DNA from: Phlyctochytrium arcticum
Lineage: Eukaryota > Chytridiomycota > Chytridiomycetes > Chytridiales > Chytridiaceae
DNA length: 64,000 nt
Direction of reading: 5' to 3'
NCBI GenBank assembly: GCA_025602905.1
Contig: JAHLKI010000007.1
Coordinates: 744,001-808,000 of the forward strand
The position numbers and the translations under genes were made by a program. Positions 1-9,793 of the stretch are shown one piece after another. The notes under the pieces are model-generated. The model searched no databases. It saw only the letters and a program-made list of their open reading frames with translations, and was not told the origin of the DNA. How positions within the stretch are numbered: position 1 is the first letter of the stretch; each line of letters starts with the position of its first letter.

Positions 1-230
1 GATGAATGGATCTTTCGAGGCGTACCATTGGTGGGATGCAGACGTTTAAGGAATGCAGTGAGATACGCGGGAGGTGGTTAGAATGGGATTTGCTGCGCTT
101 GAAAGATCGTAGTTTACGAGCCCATGATTTTGTGGTGTATTGGAGTAGATTTATCTGCTCGCAACTTCTTGGGTGCTTGAACCGTGGACAAGAATTTTTT
201 GGATATCTTGTACTGTAGGCACTTCGATGT
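1..230 (+). pseudogene. Remnant of the 3' end of a third zinc-finger gene copy
   Basis: No intact gene is seen. Around 30-47 the stretch GGGATGCAGACGTTT is identical to the segment near the 3' ends of both neighbouring zinc-finger genes, where it encodes the conserved GMQTF of their shared C-terminal motif. A second patch at about 119-140 matches 18 of 21 bases of the sequence at the stop codon and just beyond it in the gene ending at 4378. The reading frame between the patches no longer follows the paralogues. I read this as the truncated, decayed tail of a third copy that extends beyond the left edge of the window; the body of the copy cannot be seen. Confidence 0.4.
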
Positions 231-322
231 ATTTGACAATCTAGTGTGTAGTATATCTTTATTCAAACAAGTAAATATCAGCACTACAATATGCTACAGA
301 TCAATGTCAGGACTATAATACA

Positions 323-1345
323 CTACAATGTGACGGCAATCCCCATTTTGCTCAGCTCTTGCGTAACGCACTCCAACGCATCCGAAAACGTCTGCATCCC
401 ATCATTGCACGCCAACGCATCCGAAAACGTCTGCATCCCATCATTGCACGCCCCTCTCTGCAAATGCTGCGCGAGCCCACTCAACGTCTTGAACCCGAGG
501 ACATGTTCTTTCTGTATCACCTTGTTACTCTCAGAATTGGATACACTCTTGCTGGTGGGTTTGGCGTTCCCAGGGGCAGAAATCACCTCGTTACTCTCAG
601 ATTCGGCTACAGTCTTGCTGACAGTATTTTTGTTTCCAGCAGCAAATGTCACCTCCTCGGTCTCCGATTTGGCTACATTACTGCTCACGGTTCCATCGTT
701 TCCAGGGGCAAGTGTCACATCTACCCAAGAATCCTCTGATCCCAGTTCCGAGCATTCACAGTCATTGTCATAAGAAGGTGCATCAGATAGCTGCTGCGCT
801 AATCCGGCACGAGTAGGGCAGTGGTATCGAATGGGATCATGAGCCGGCGACCTTTGATGCTGCAAAAGTGATTCCATATCCTGAAACTGTCCGCGTTCCG
901 GGCACTGTTTGCATTCCCAGCGATCCAATTCAATCACATCCTCATCGGTACCCTCCTCGCATTTTCCTTTCTCCTCATCTTTGCCGTCAACAATCTGATT
1001 GACTACCTCGGGATTTTTGTAGATTAAAAGGCCCTTCTTATCAGCTCGAGCCACAAATGCAGCAATTTTCTCCCGGGTGAGCCCCTGCCGAGTCGCACAG
1101 GCACCTTCGCTCTCCAGATGCATGAGTAGCGCCGCGGGACCGCTAGGAAAACTTTTCTGGCAGAATGGGCAAGGGTTGATAGGTGGTGGATGGACGTCCC
1201 TGTTGTGGTTTGCTAACGCCTCATAGGAAATGAAATTTCGCCTGCATGGGAAGCAATCTATCAAGGCGTGAGCTGGAGAATTGTTGATATGTGATCGTAA
1301 CGCATGTCTGTCCACGAACGATCGGTTGCAGAGTTCGCAACGCAT
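323..1345 (-). CDS. C2H2 zinc-finger protein, 340 aa
   Basis: Single-exon ORF starting at the ATG at 1345; the open frame upstream of it has no earlier ATG. Zinc-finger-like pairs lie at the N terminus: CxxC, 12 residues, H, 6 residues, H with an HINNSPAH end, then a CxxC finger, then CPFCQKSFPSGPAALLMHLE. After them comes a block (CATRQGLTREKIAAFVARAD and about 20 more residues ending NQIV) shared with the gene at 1823-4378, then an acidic, low-complexity middle and a shared C-terminal GMQTF..ALECVTQEL motif. The C-terminal motif is partly duplicated: 39 bp (375-413 and 414-452) repeat exactly, doubling 13 residues without breaking the frame. The fingers suggest nucleic-acid binding, but target and role are unknown. 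The gene faces away from its paralogue across about 480 bp. Confidence 0.75.
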   Translation of the reverse strand: MRCELCNRSFVDRHALRSHINNSPAHALIDCFPCRRNFISYEALANHNRDVHPPPINPCPFCQKSFPSGPAALLMHLESEGACATRQGLTREKIAAFVARADKKGLLIYKNPEVVNQIVDGKDEEKGKCEEGTDEDVIELDRWECKQCPERGQFQDMESLLQHQRSPAHDPIRYHCPTRAGLAQQLSDAPSYDNDCECSELGSEDSWVDVTLAPGNDGTVSSNVAKSETEEVTFAAGNKNTVSKTVAESESNEVISAPGNAKPTSKSVSNSESNKVIQKEHVLGFKTLSGLAQHLQRGACNDGMQTFSDALACNDGMQTFSDALECVTQELSKMGIAVTL

Positions 1346-1822
1346 ATTTGATGGTACGAATGTACTGAATTTGGCGTGATGGCAGGAAGTTGCTTTACTT
1401 GGCTTTTCTATTCTCCAGCAAAAGAACGGGGGGGAGGGAGACTGAGTGACACCTGTCAAAACCCACGGATGGTGATGTGGCACAACAATAAGGCTTTCAA
1501 GTCAGCCTACAATCAAGTTCAACATGCCACCACATGCCACCCTCAGCTTCATCAATGTGGATCTGTTTCTTCGCAAACTTTCCTTGAGCCATTGCCAGGA
1601 CTCTAATCTTCTCAGGACTTTATGTATTGTCATTCTAATTTCTATTAGCATAGCTTTAGTTTTTTGTAATTCTGCGGAATGGAAATTTTTGCCGAGGGTC
1701 GGAGCTTCGGAGCCTCGGAGGGTGGATTTGCGACTGCGCCACGCCGCCGGCGGTTCACCATTGACATTAAACATTTTAGCAATTACTTTGACTTGCACAT
1801 TTCGCTACACAACAATCTTACA

Positions 1823-4378
1823 ATGGAAGCAACAGGACGAGGAGGGAAACGTAAGCTCCAGCGGGGAGGCTCTCACAAGTTCACTCCTGCTCGAATGTTG
1901 AGGGACGAAGCGAACCACCCAAGAGAAAAGGAAGACGTCGAGAAGTCCACGTCAAACGAAGACACCTCATCGGAAGAAGGGTCTAGTGAGGATGAACGAC
2001 CGGAACCCCCACAGCAAAAAGCAGCCATAAACGACTCCTCCCTTTTGCCCACAACAGAATCGGACAGAAAAGCAAACCTATTTTGCCAACTCTGCGATTG
2101 TCCCTTCCCCTGCACCTTCCCTAACCAAAAAGCTTCAAAAGACCATATCAAAACTTCTCCAGCTCACTTCTCACTGAAGTGCCAGCCATGCCAGAAACAA
2201 TTTATTTCCACCGGTGCATTAAAGAAGCACAAAAAGGCCTGTCCGACTCAGCAAAAACTAAAAGGAAACACATTTTGCAAACTCTGCGATTGCACCTTCC
2301 CTGACCAAAATGCTCTGAATGAACACATCAAAACTTCTCCAGCTCACTTCTCACTGAAGTGCCAGCCATGCCAGAAACAATTTATTTCCACCGGTGCATT
2401 AAAGAAGCACAAAAAGGCCTGTCCGACTCAGCAAAAACTAAAAGGAAACACATTTTGCAAACTCTGCGATTGCACCTTCCCTGACCAAAATGCTCTGAAT
2501 GAACACATCAAAACTTCTCCAGCTCACTTCTCACTGAAGTGCCAGCCATGCCAGAAACAATTTATTTCCACTGGTGCATTAAAGAAGCACAAAAAGGCCT
2601 GTCCGACTCAGCAAAAACTAAAAGGAAACACATTTTGCAAACTCTGCGATTGCACCTTCCCTGACCAAAATGCTCTGAATGAACACATCAAAACTTCTCC
2701 AGCTCACTTCTCACTGAAGTGCCAGCCATGCCAGAAACAATTTATTTCCACCAGTGCATTGGATACGCACGAAAAGGCCCTCCATCCGCCATTTTGCAAA
2801 CTCTGCGATTGCACCTTCCCTGACCAATATGCTTTGAAAGAACACATCAAAACTTCTCCAGCTCACGTTCTGGACTGCTGGTCATGCCAGAAACGATTTA
2901 CGTCCACCATTGAATTAAATAGGCATGAAAAGGCCCTCCATCCGCCATTTTGCAAACACTGCGATTGCACCTTCCCTAACCAAAAAGCTTTGAGGGAACA
3001 CATCAAAACTTCTCCAGCTCACTTCTCACTGAAGTGCCAGCCATGCCAGAAACAATTTATTTCCACCAGTGCATTGGATACGCACGAAAAGGCCCTCCAT
3101 CCGCCATTTTGCAAACTCTGCGATTGCACCTTCCCTAACCAAAAAGCTTTGAGGGAACACATCAAAACTTCTCCAGCTCATTTGTCACTGATATTTTGCA
3201 AACTCTGTGATTGCTTCTTCCCTGACCGATTTGCTTTGAAAGAACACATCACAACTTCTCCGGCTCACGTTCTGCAGTGCCGGTCATGCACGAAACGATG
3301 TATTTCCACCAGTGCATTAGGTTGGCTCGAAAATGCCCTCCGTCCACGACCTATCAACCCTTGCGCTTTCTGTTCCAAAAACGTTCCTGAGCATCTTGAG
3401 GACGGAGGTCAGCAAGGACGGATATCAAACATATCTTGCCCACTCTGCGGTTACACCTTTCCTGACCAATCTGCTTTGAAACAACACATCAAAACTTCTC
3501 CAGCTCACATTCTACTAGAGTGCCAGCCATGCAAGAAACGATTTATTTCCATCAGTGCATTAGGTAGGCACAAACAGACCCACCATGCGCAACCAATCTC
3601 GACTCAGTCAGAACTAATAACCAACCTGTTTTGCAAACTCTGCGATTGCACCTTCCCTGACGAAAATGCTGCGAAAGAACACATCAAAACATCTCCAGCT
3701 CACGTTCTGGAGTGCCAGTCATGTCAGAAACAATGTAGTTCCATCATTGCATTAGATATGCACGAGAAGGCCCTCCATCCACCACCTATCAACCCTTGCC
3801 CTTTCTGTTTGATAACGCTTCCTAGCCGTCCCACGGCGCTACTCAAGCATCTTGAGGACGGAGGTCGCTGTGCGACTCGGCAAGGACTTACCCGAGAGAA
3901 GATTGCTGCGCTTGTGGGCCGAGCTGATAAGACGGGTCTGTTGATCTTCAAACATCCTGAGATGGTCAATCAGATTGTTGAGGAGAAAGAGGAGGAGCAA
4001 GAGGAAGAGAAAGTTGAGGTCATACTTAAGGGGACAAGGCCCGAGGATGGTCCATATGGGCATGTGTATCATTTGCTACGGTTCAATCAGCCACGCTTCG
4101 AATGCAAACAGCCTGCAAAGTCGTCAACTCAGGATCAGTTTCGGTATTACCAGTGCCCAAGTAGCGTGGCATTTGCGCTGAAAGGAAGCAAATACAAGCT
4201 CGGCAAGAGCGGACATTGGCTCGGGTTCAAGACATTGGATAGCCTCGCGACCCATTTGGAGAGAGAGCGGTGCAATGATGGGATGCAGACGTTTCAGGAT
4301 GCGTTGGAATGCGTTACGCAGGAGCTGCATCAGATGGCGAATGCGTTCCGCACTAGATACCAGTTGGCGGGCCCATGA
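1823..4378 (+). CDS. Multi-finger C2H2 zinc-finger protein, 851 aa
   Basis: Intronless ORF. I start at ATG 1823 because the 48 residues before it are poorly protein-like and the next residues (MEATGRGGKRKLQ) begin a basic, then acidic, N-terminal tail. Roughly ten finger pairs follow. Each pair has one finger with the HIKTSPAH ending and one of the form CQPCQKQFISTGALKKHKKAC. The last part carries the same CATRQGLTREKIAA block and C-terminal GMQTFQDALECVTQEL motif as the divergent gene at 323-1345, so the two are paralogues. Three 60-residue finger pairs between 2161 and 2700 are almost identical at DNA level, showing recent internal amplification. DNA or RNA binding is likely from the fold; target and pathway are unknown. 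Confidence 0.8.
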   Translation: MEATGRGGKRKLQRGGSHKFTPARMLRDEANHPREKEDVEKSTSNEDTSSEEGSSEDERPEPPQQKAAINDSSLLPTTESDRKANLFCQLCDCPFPCTFPNQKASKDHIKTSPAHFSLKCQPCQKQFISTGALKKHKKACPTQQKLKGNTFCKLCDCTFPDQNALNEHIKTSPAHFSLKCQPCQKQFISTGALKKHKKACPTQQKLKGNTFCKLCDCTFPDQNALNEHIKTSPAHFSLKCQPCQKQFISTGALKKHKKACPTQQKLKGNTFCKLCDCTFPDQNALNEHIKTSPAHFSLKCQPCQKQFISTSALDTHEKALHPPFCKLCDCTFPDQYALKEHIKTSPAHVLDCWSCQKRFTSTIELNRHEKALHPPFCKHCDCTFPNQKALREHIKTSPAHFSLKCQPCQKQFISTSALDTHEKALHPPFCKLCDCTFPNQKALREHIKTSPAHLSLIFCKLCDCFFPDRFALKEHITTSPAHVLQCRSCTKRCISTSALGWLENALRPRPINPCAFCSKNVPEHLEDGGQQGRISNISCPLCGYTFPDQSALKQHIKTSPAHILLECQPCKKRFISISALGRHKQTHHAQPISTQSELITNLFCKLCDCTFPDENAAKEHIKTSPAHVLECQSCQKQCSSIIALDMHEKALHPPPINPCPFCLITLPSRPTALLKHLEDGGRCATRQGLTREKIAALVGRADKTGLLIFKHPEMVNQIVEEKEEEQEEEKVEVILKGTRPEDGPYGHVYHLLRFNQPRFECKQPAKSSTQDQFRYYQCPSSVAFALKGSKYKLGKSGHWLGFKTLDSLATHLERERCNDGMQTFQDALECVTQELHQMANAFRTRYQLAGP
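2161..2755 (+). repeat. Tandem coding repeat, 180-bp unit
   Basis: Units start at 2161, 2341 and 2521, with a fourth partial unit at 2701-2755. The three full units are the same base for base except for a C/T change at the position equivalent to 2392/2572. Each unit encodes one 60-residue pair of zinc fingers, so copy-number change keeps the frame. The near identity, against diverged fingers on either side, points to recent duplication or gene conversion. Confidence 0.95.
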
Positions 4379-5068
4379 TTTGGTAGTATATATACACTGT
4401 GATGCTGAGACGAGAAGTTGTTTCCCTCGACTGTGGTGAATGCAGTAGACGGAGCCGATATAAAAAGTCTTGTTCCAGCACCACTATCTCCTTGAGTATA
4501 TCCCAGCTACATCCAGAGTCCTATCGCCGGGCAAACCCGGGGGCGGAGTCTTGGTCTTGGCGGAGTGTGATTATGTTATAGGGCGCCAAAACGGATAAAT
4601 TGCCCCAGCCCTAACGGAGGCTTGGGAAAAGATGAGAAGGGTCCGTCGGCAGAAACAAGAGCCGAAGAAGCAACGGAAGAAAGATGAAATCGGCCGGGTA
4701 TAAAAAGGAGGAGCTCCTCCCTTTTCCCTCCATCTTTTCCTCTATCGGATTCTGTCCTTCAAGTCTTTGAGATCTGCCATCTATTTTTAACCGTTTTCCA
4801 CGGCGAGATCTTTTGAAAGTCGCGAACGGCGCTGCTGGTAAAGTGACGCAAAACATTCTCCGACCCCAACCGCTTCCGCCTCGCCAAAGAGAGAGGTCCT
4901 TGTGTTTTCCCGACCGGTTTTTTTTTATTCGAGCCGTTCAGAACCGTTAAAAGGAGCAACGGAAGAGGTATTTACCGCCCAGACACACTCCCCGTATTTT
5001 CCTGGACCTCATTCTTTTTGCGGTTTTCCAGATACCTTTAGTCACAAACGACGACGACAACTTTAACA
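4379..5068 (+). promoter_or_regulatory. Intergenic region and probable promoter of the DGAT gene
   Basis: No gene seen. A TATA-like TATAAAAAG lies at 4699-4707 and runs into a perfect 14-bp palindrome GGAGGAGCTCCTCC at 4707-4720, followed by a pyrimidine-rich stretch. A second TATAAAAAG is at about 4458-4466. The distance from the 4699 box to the ATG (about 370 bp) would imply a long 5' leader or an unseen leader intron. Promoter function is inferred. Confidence 0.35.
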
Positions 5069-7018
5069 ATGGCAGTAACTGTCGCAACGAGCCCACGGCC
5101 AGAGTCGCCAACGGCTGTCCAACGCATCAAGCAAAATATGACCATTCGTCGCACTCAGTTGGAGAATGCCATTCCTACCAGTGTCGAAAACTTTGCCGAA
5201 AAGCTCAAAGTATTGCCCGGCGGTGACGCTCTCGCCTCTATGACTTCCGCCGTGGCCACCAAGGCCAGCAGCATTGTTGCCCCCATCACCAAATCCCAGC
5301 ATACCCCATCCGACGACAAGGTCGTCACTACAACAGTCTCCTCCAACGGCATCGTGGTCCAGACCCCGCCCAAGCGCGAATGCACTACGGGTCGCGACAA
5401 CATGTTTCTGATCTTGGAGGACGAGTACCACCACATGAATGTTGGCAGCGTTTACTACTTTAAAGATGAGATTGAGGCCGACGAGATGAAGACACACATG
5501 GACAATTTTGCTTTGTCGCTAGGCCGATGTCGCCAACGCCTGGTTCGACCCCAGGGTCTCTTTGCCCGTCCCTACTGGGTCCCTGACGAACAGTACGACA
5601 TTAACCGTCACTTTTTTGTTTACAATGGGGACAAGTCGGAAGAGGAACAGTTGTTGACAGCCGAGGGAGTGCAAAATGCCATTAGCAACATTTACTCCGA
5701 GCACCTCCCTACCGATCGACCTCTCTGGCGCGTCCACTGGTTCAACAATGTTGTCGATGGCGAAAACCGTCGTGCCCTCTTTTGGGTTGCTCATCACTGC
5801 ATCGCTGACGGTCAGGGTTTTGTCCGCAAGTTTCTGGAATACGTCACGTCCCTTGACCCTACTTTGGGCGATCTTTCTTCATTGCAGTATTCAGCGGGCA
5901 AGAACATGGTCAAGAGTGTCACGGTGGACAGTGATGACACCAGCAGTGCTGCATCGAGCGACTCGGGTTCTGGCACCGAGGGCGACGATGAGAAACCCAA
6001 ATCTGTGACTGCCGCTCAGGAGAACGCCCGAGTCAAGAAGGTTGTAAAGAAGGCGTCTGCCAAAAAGTCTCTGGCAGATCACTTTATTGACGACTATGTT
6101 CCTCGACCTCTGGCCAAACCCACCCGGTCTTACGTCAACGCCTGCGTTCACATCACGACGTCCTTTGTTCAACTTTTCCTCATGCTCTTCATGGTTGTTT
6201 TTGGCACCCTTGCGTACTTGGCCAACATCAGTCGGTTGATGATTGCTCCGCACCGATCGTACACCCGCCCAGTCAAGGGCAGCACCAAGCAAGTTGCCTG
6301 GTCTCGATCAGTCAAACTGGATGCAGTCAAGAAGATTAAGAATCATTTCGGAGTCACCGTCAACGACGTTCTCACCGCATGCCTCACTGCCGCCCTTGAC
6401 CAGCACTTGGCCAAGCACAATGCACCCCGAGACTCTCGCATCTGGCTCCTCATTCCCACCGCCATGCGTGCTGCCAACGACCACTCTGTCTCCAACAAGA
6501 CATCCGGCTACATGCTCGGTGTCCCCTCGGGTCCCAACGTGTCCATCAGCGACCGTCTCCGTGCCGTCAACAAGAGCATGAAACGCCAAAAGGCCTCTCC
6601 TGAAGCCGCATTCCACTATTTCCCCCAAGAACTGGCGTATCGCTACCCCAACAGCATCCCCCGCTTCTCCCTTTCCGCAGCCAGCTGGATCCACGGTGCC
6701 CTCACCAACGTCCCCGGCCCCACCATCCCCCTCAAATGGGGCTCCTATGAAATTTCCGACATTGTCGCTCTCATCCCGCAAACCTACGCCAACGGCGTCT
6801 CGTCTGCCATCTTTACGTACGCTGGCCACGTTTCGCTCGGTATCCACATGGACCTGGACAAGGAGGGCAAGTCTCCCGTCATGGCCCCCGGCGCCGCCCA
6901 AGAAATTGCCCACGAGTTTGAAAAACTGTTTGCGGAATTGGTTGACCATGTCGATACCCAACCTACTGCTGCTGACTTGGCCCGAACCACCAAAGCCATC
7001 AAGGACAAGTCTGTCTGA
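5069..7018 (+). CDS. Wax ester synthase/diacylglycerol acyltransferase (WS/DGAT family), 649 aa
   Basis: Intronless. The family transfers an acyl group from acyl-CoA to diacylglycerol or a fatty alcohol to make storage lipid. The catalytic HHxxxDG motif is intact as HHCIADG (H242, H243, D246), with the N-terminal acyltransferase domain at about residues 105-260 and the C-terminal WS/DGAT domain at about 400-625 (GAL.NVPGP and a terminal FTYAGHVSLGIHMD block). Between them lie a Ser/Asp/Lys-rich linker (about 275-345) and one strong hydrophobic segment (about 361-390, VQLFLMLFMVVFGTLAYLA) that probably anchors the enzyme in the ER or lipid-droplet membrane. Bacterial relatives are usually about 450-500 residues, so this protein is long because of its N-terminal region and the linker. 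Which substrate it prefers cannot be told from sequence. Confidence 0.85.
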   Translation: MAVTVATSPRPESPTAVQRIKQNMTIRRTQLENAIPTSVENFAEKLKVLPGGDALASMTSAVATKASSIVAPITKSQHTPSDDKVVTTTVSSNGIVVQTPPKRECTTGRDNMFLILEDEYHHMNVGSVYYFKDEIEADEMKTHMDNFALSLGRCRQRLVRPQGLFARPYWVPDEQYDINRHFFVYNGDKSEEEQLLTAEGVQNAISNIYSEHLPTDRPLWRVHWFNNVVDGENRRALFWVAHHCIADGQGFVRKFLEYVTSLDPTLGDLSSLQYSAGKNMVKSVTVDSDDTSSAASSDSGSGTEGDDEKPKSVTAAQENARVKKVVKKASAKKSLADHFIDDYVPRPLAKPTRSYVNACVHITTSFVQLFLMLFMVVFGTLAYLANISRLMIAPHRSYTRPVKGSTKQVAWSRSVKLDAVKKIKNHFGVTVNDVLTACLTAALDQHLAKHNAPRDSRIWLLIPTAMRAANDHSVSNKTSGYMLGVPSGPNVSISDRLRAVNKSMKRQKASPEAAFHYFPQELAYRYPNSIPRFSLSAASWIHGALTNVPGPTIPLKWGSYEISDIVALIPQTYANGVSSAIFTYAGHVSLGIHMDLDKEGKSPVMAPGAAQEIAHEFEKLFAELVDHVDTQPTAADLARTTKAIKDKSV

Positions 7019-7666
7019 TCACTCTCACCCACTCCTTTTACATATATCCTACACACACACACACGTTTTAATGGCCTTTCTCTTTTCCGCACATAGTTTT
7101 TTTTTCTCATCCTCATAGTTTACGCACGTCATATCAGTCTCTCTTTTAATTGCATACCCTCTCTCTATTCTTCAATAATAATCATAATATCGCTATGGTC
7201 TTACCGTAAAGAAACTCAACCCCATTTAAATACTCTTTTGGGACACAATTCTCCCACGCCAATACGATTGGGATGGGATAGTGGGCGTTTCTTTGCTGGC
7301 GATACACAAGGGGACAAACCCCATGTTCCCTGGACGTTTGGCTTTCAGAATTCTGACCTGATACCAGACAAACTTCTTCGCCCATATTGGTCTCTGACCA
7401 TTAGATCAAAGTTCCTGATGGGTCAAGAAGTGGGAACGGACGTCTATATGCACCGATTTCATTTGCAATTGAAGGCACCGGATCTGATGAACGAACCAAG
7501 ACAGACGTGCTTGTACAAAACCTCAAGTATGAAACTTACTGGTCAAGTCTTTGCCCGCAATCCTACATTTTGTGATGGAACTCCGCGGTGTGTCGGCCGT
7601 GTTTCCATCAAAGAGTTAGTGTATGGTATATGTTTTCCAACAATCAACTGATTTTTATCCAAACCG
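7019..7666. other. Intergenic, no convincing gene
   Basis: This is the 3' flank of the DGAT gene, with a CA run and pyrimidine-rich stretches to about 7150. An ATG-initiated frame of 137 codons (7238-7651, plus strand) has no recognisable domain and no repeat of known motifs. I do not call it a gene. Confidence 0.5.
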
Positions 7667-7738
7667 TCCGCATTGGTCCAGTGGTTAGGATCCCGCGCTT
7701 TCACCGCGGTGGCCGGGGTTCGATTCCCCGATGCGGAG
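7667..7738 (+). tRNA. tRNA-Glu (anticodon UUC)
   Basis: A 72-nt cloverleaf without intron. The acceptor stem pairs TCCGCAT (7667-7673) with ATGCGGA (7731-7737), with discriminator G at 7738. The anticodon stem CCGCG/CGCGG encloses loop CTTTCAC, giving anticodon TTC. The T arm reads GGGGTTCGATTCCCC, a perfect B box, and the D arm region TGGTCCAGTGGTTAGGA is typical of eukaryotic tRNA-Glu. A TTTTATTTTT run directly downstream can serve as the RNA polymerase III terminator. Confidence 0.97.
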
Positions 7739-8914
7739 TTTTATTTTTGCGTTCATTTTCTTTCGAACGATTTTTGGAGGCAGAACGTGTGAGTTGCGGC
7801 AATTTTTTTTGGGAGGTTCCTTGGATCATCATTCCACGAAGGATAGGATGGTAAATGAATTCATTTCGTGCAGAATAAACTCAACCTGGACTGTCATTGC
7901 ACTCACAGCAAGGTTAACTCTAATTGTTGTTGGCAATCCCCTGTCAGAGGAAGCCACAAATCGACGGATAATTGGTTGGCATTTGAGCAATTTGGGACAA
8001 TACACACATTTGGCTTGTGATGATTTGTGATTGGGAATGTGTAATACTCGTAGATTGCAACGAGAGGAGAGGACGTCCACTTTTAATGACCACATTCACC
8101 CGCTTGCTTGGTTTTACCTCAATCTGGTGTATTCTTCTTTTTGGGGGTGAGATAACCCATTGACCATGAAATCCTTGCCAGCCAACCTCCGGGACGCGCC
8201 GACTCTGATGCATGCCGATTGTTTCAAGAGATGTTTTATAGAGTTTTCCCTTTATCGGGATGTGCGAGAGAGAGACTCTCTGTGAGTGCTGATTTTTAAC
8301 GCGTTTGCGTTTCGTTGTGTTGTTGTTACAAAGTTGTTGCAGCCTGTTATAAACTCGTAGAGACAGCGTACCACGATCAAAACCAAGCAACGGAGCCACG
8401 TCCCATCCGGTCCGTCCGGCGGTCCAAGCAGATAATTGATACTCGGGTATACAACCGGTGTTTTGAGGTGAAAGCTATTGCTCGAGAAAATGCTAGGAGC
8501 CAAGACATTCACACTTGTAGCAAATAAGAGTAAGTGCCCAAAGAACAAAGATGGTGGAAACGAAATACATTCGACACCCAAAAAAAGGTGTGAAAAAGGT
8601 CGCTGCGCAGCGGAATGTCGCCCTCCCGAAAGCGCGCACAGATCAGCGGGAGACACTTGATCGGCCGAATAAATTTGAATTTGCGCAGCCGTCCGCTGGT
8701 TCCAGATTTCCTACAAAAACAATTCCGTTTCGCCGTGGGCCTTTGCACTTTTATTTTCCTGCGACGACGACGACGACCAACGACGAATGAAAGGAGGATT
8801 TTAGGACGACGATCGTATAGACTTGTAGACTTCTTTCCATACCTCATATTCAAGACATCCGGGAAAAAACACTCTCTCCACAACCTATATTCTACCCAAA
8901 AGTCCTATAGCAAG
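7739..8914. other. Intergenic, no convincing gene
   Basis: No domain or conserved frame seen on either strand. The last 150 bp include a CGACGACGACGAC run at about 8762-8785 and are the likely promoter and 5' leader of the gene at 8915. Confidence 0.5.
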
Positions 8915-9793
8915 ATGATGTCCCGAGCCGTCACTTTCCTGACACTGGTCTGCCTCGTCCTTGTCGCCATCTCCATTCCGTCCGCCTACGCCATCAACTC
9001 GGCAAAGGCCCCAGGACCCAACAGTAACGATCTCCGTAAGTCTTCGAAACCCCATTACAAGTTGGACGGTTGGATTCCTGACTTTTGTCTTATTTCTAGT
9101 GGACTGGGAACGCTCGCAGCCCTGCCGGGACCAATTCCAGGCCGAGATTGTTGCTCCCCAGACTCCGTACCCATCACCTGCCTTTGACAAGGCCATCTAC
9201 AAGTTTGCTAAATGCCAGTGTACCGTCTACGGTCGATGGCCCAACTTGGGAATTGGAAGCTTGAGTGAGTATTGGCTCTTTTTGTGAACCGATGCTTGCA
9301 TTAGATCGATGGGGCAATGGATGATGGAGGAGTATATCACAACGAGGGATGGAATCGAGGGGATTATCAAAGAAGAGAGTGCCTTGAGTGAATGTATCGA
9401 GGGTAGAGCTTGCTCTCACTCACATACCGAGATGAGAACGCCTTGAGCCGAGAACTCTCCCAAAAACAACCACAGAACTAACCCCATATTCCCTCATCAG
9501 ACTACGGAACCCAAGAATACTTCCAAGCCGCCTGCAAAGCCGACAAAGAAACCTCCAAAATCGCCTACAACAACGTCCTCATTCTCATCGGCGGCCAGTA
9601 CTCTCTCGCCAACAACACCAAAATCTCAGCCCCCTTCCTGAACGCAACCAACACCGCCCCCGAAGCCGGAAACCTAAACCCCAAAACCCCTCTCTACGGT
9701 GCTGAACAGATCAACTCTGCACGTGGATTGGCCTCGTCTTTTGGTCTTGCTGCCGCCTCGGTTGCTGCTGGCATCTTTTACTTGGTCCTGTGA
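8915..9793 (+). CDS. Small secreted, probably GPI-anchored cysteine-containing protein, 192 aa
   Basis: Three exons: 8915-9035, 9100-9264 and 9501-9793. The splice phases fit and the frame closes at TGA 9793. Residues 1-26 form a signal peptide (basic start, hydrophobic core, SAYA end). The mature part has four cysteines (QPCRDQF, KFAKCQCTVYG, QAACKAD) and N-glycosylation sequons in the Asn/Thr-rich last third. The C-terminal 25 residues (SSFGLAAASVAAGIFYLVL) are hydrophobic and run to the stop, the layout of a GPI-attachment signal. This points to a plasma-membrane or cell-wall protein. I recognise no family and assign no function. Confidence 0.75.

Noticed and set aside
5891..6961. Minus-strand frames inside the DGAT gene
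   Set aside because: Antisense shadows of a gene with an intact catalytic motif and strong codon bias.
7238..7651. 137-codon frame upstream of the tRNA
   Set aside because: No domain, signal peptide or repeat, no splice partner, and the neighbouring composition is intergenic.
8509..8883. Arg-rich minus-strand frame upstream of the GPI-type gene
   Set aside because: Its basic composition comes from a CGACGAC run read backwards; no recognisable protein content.
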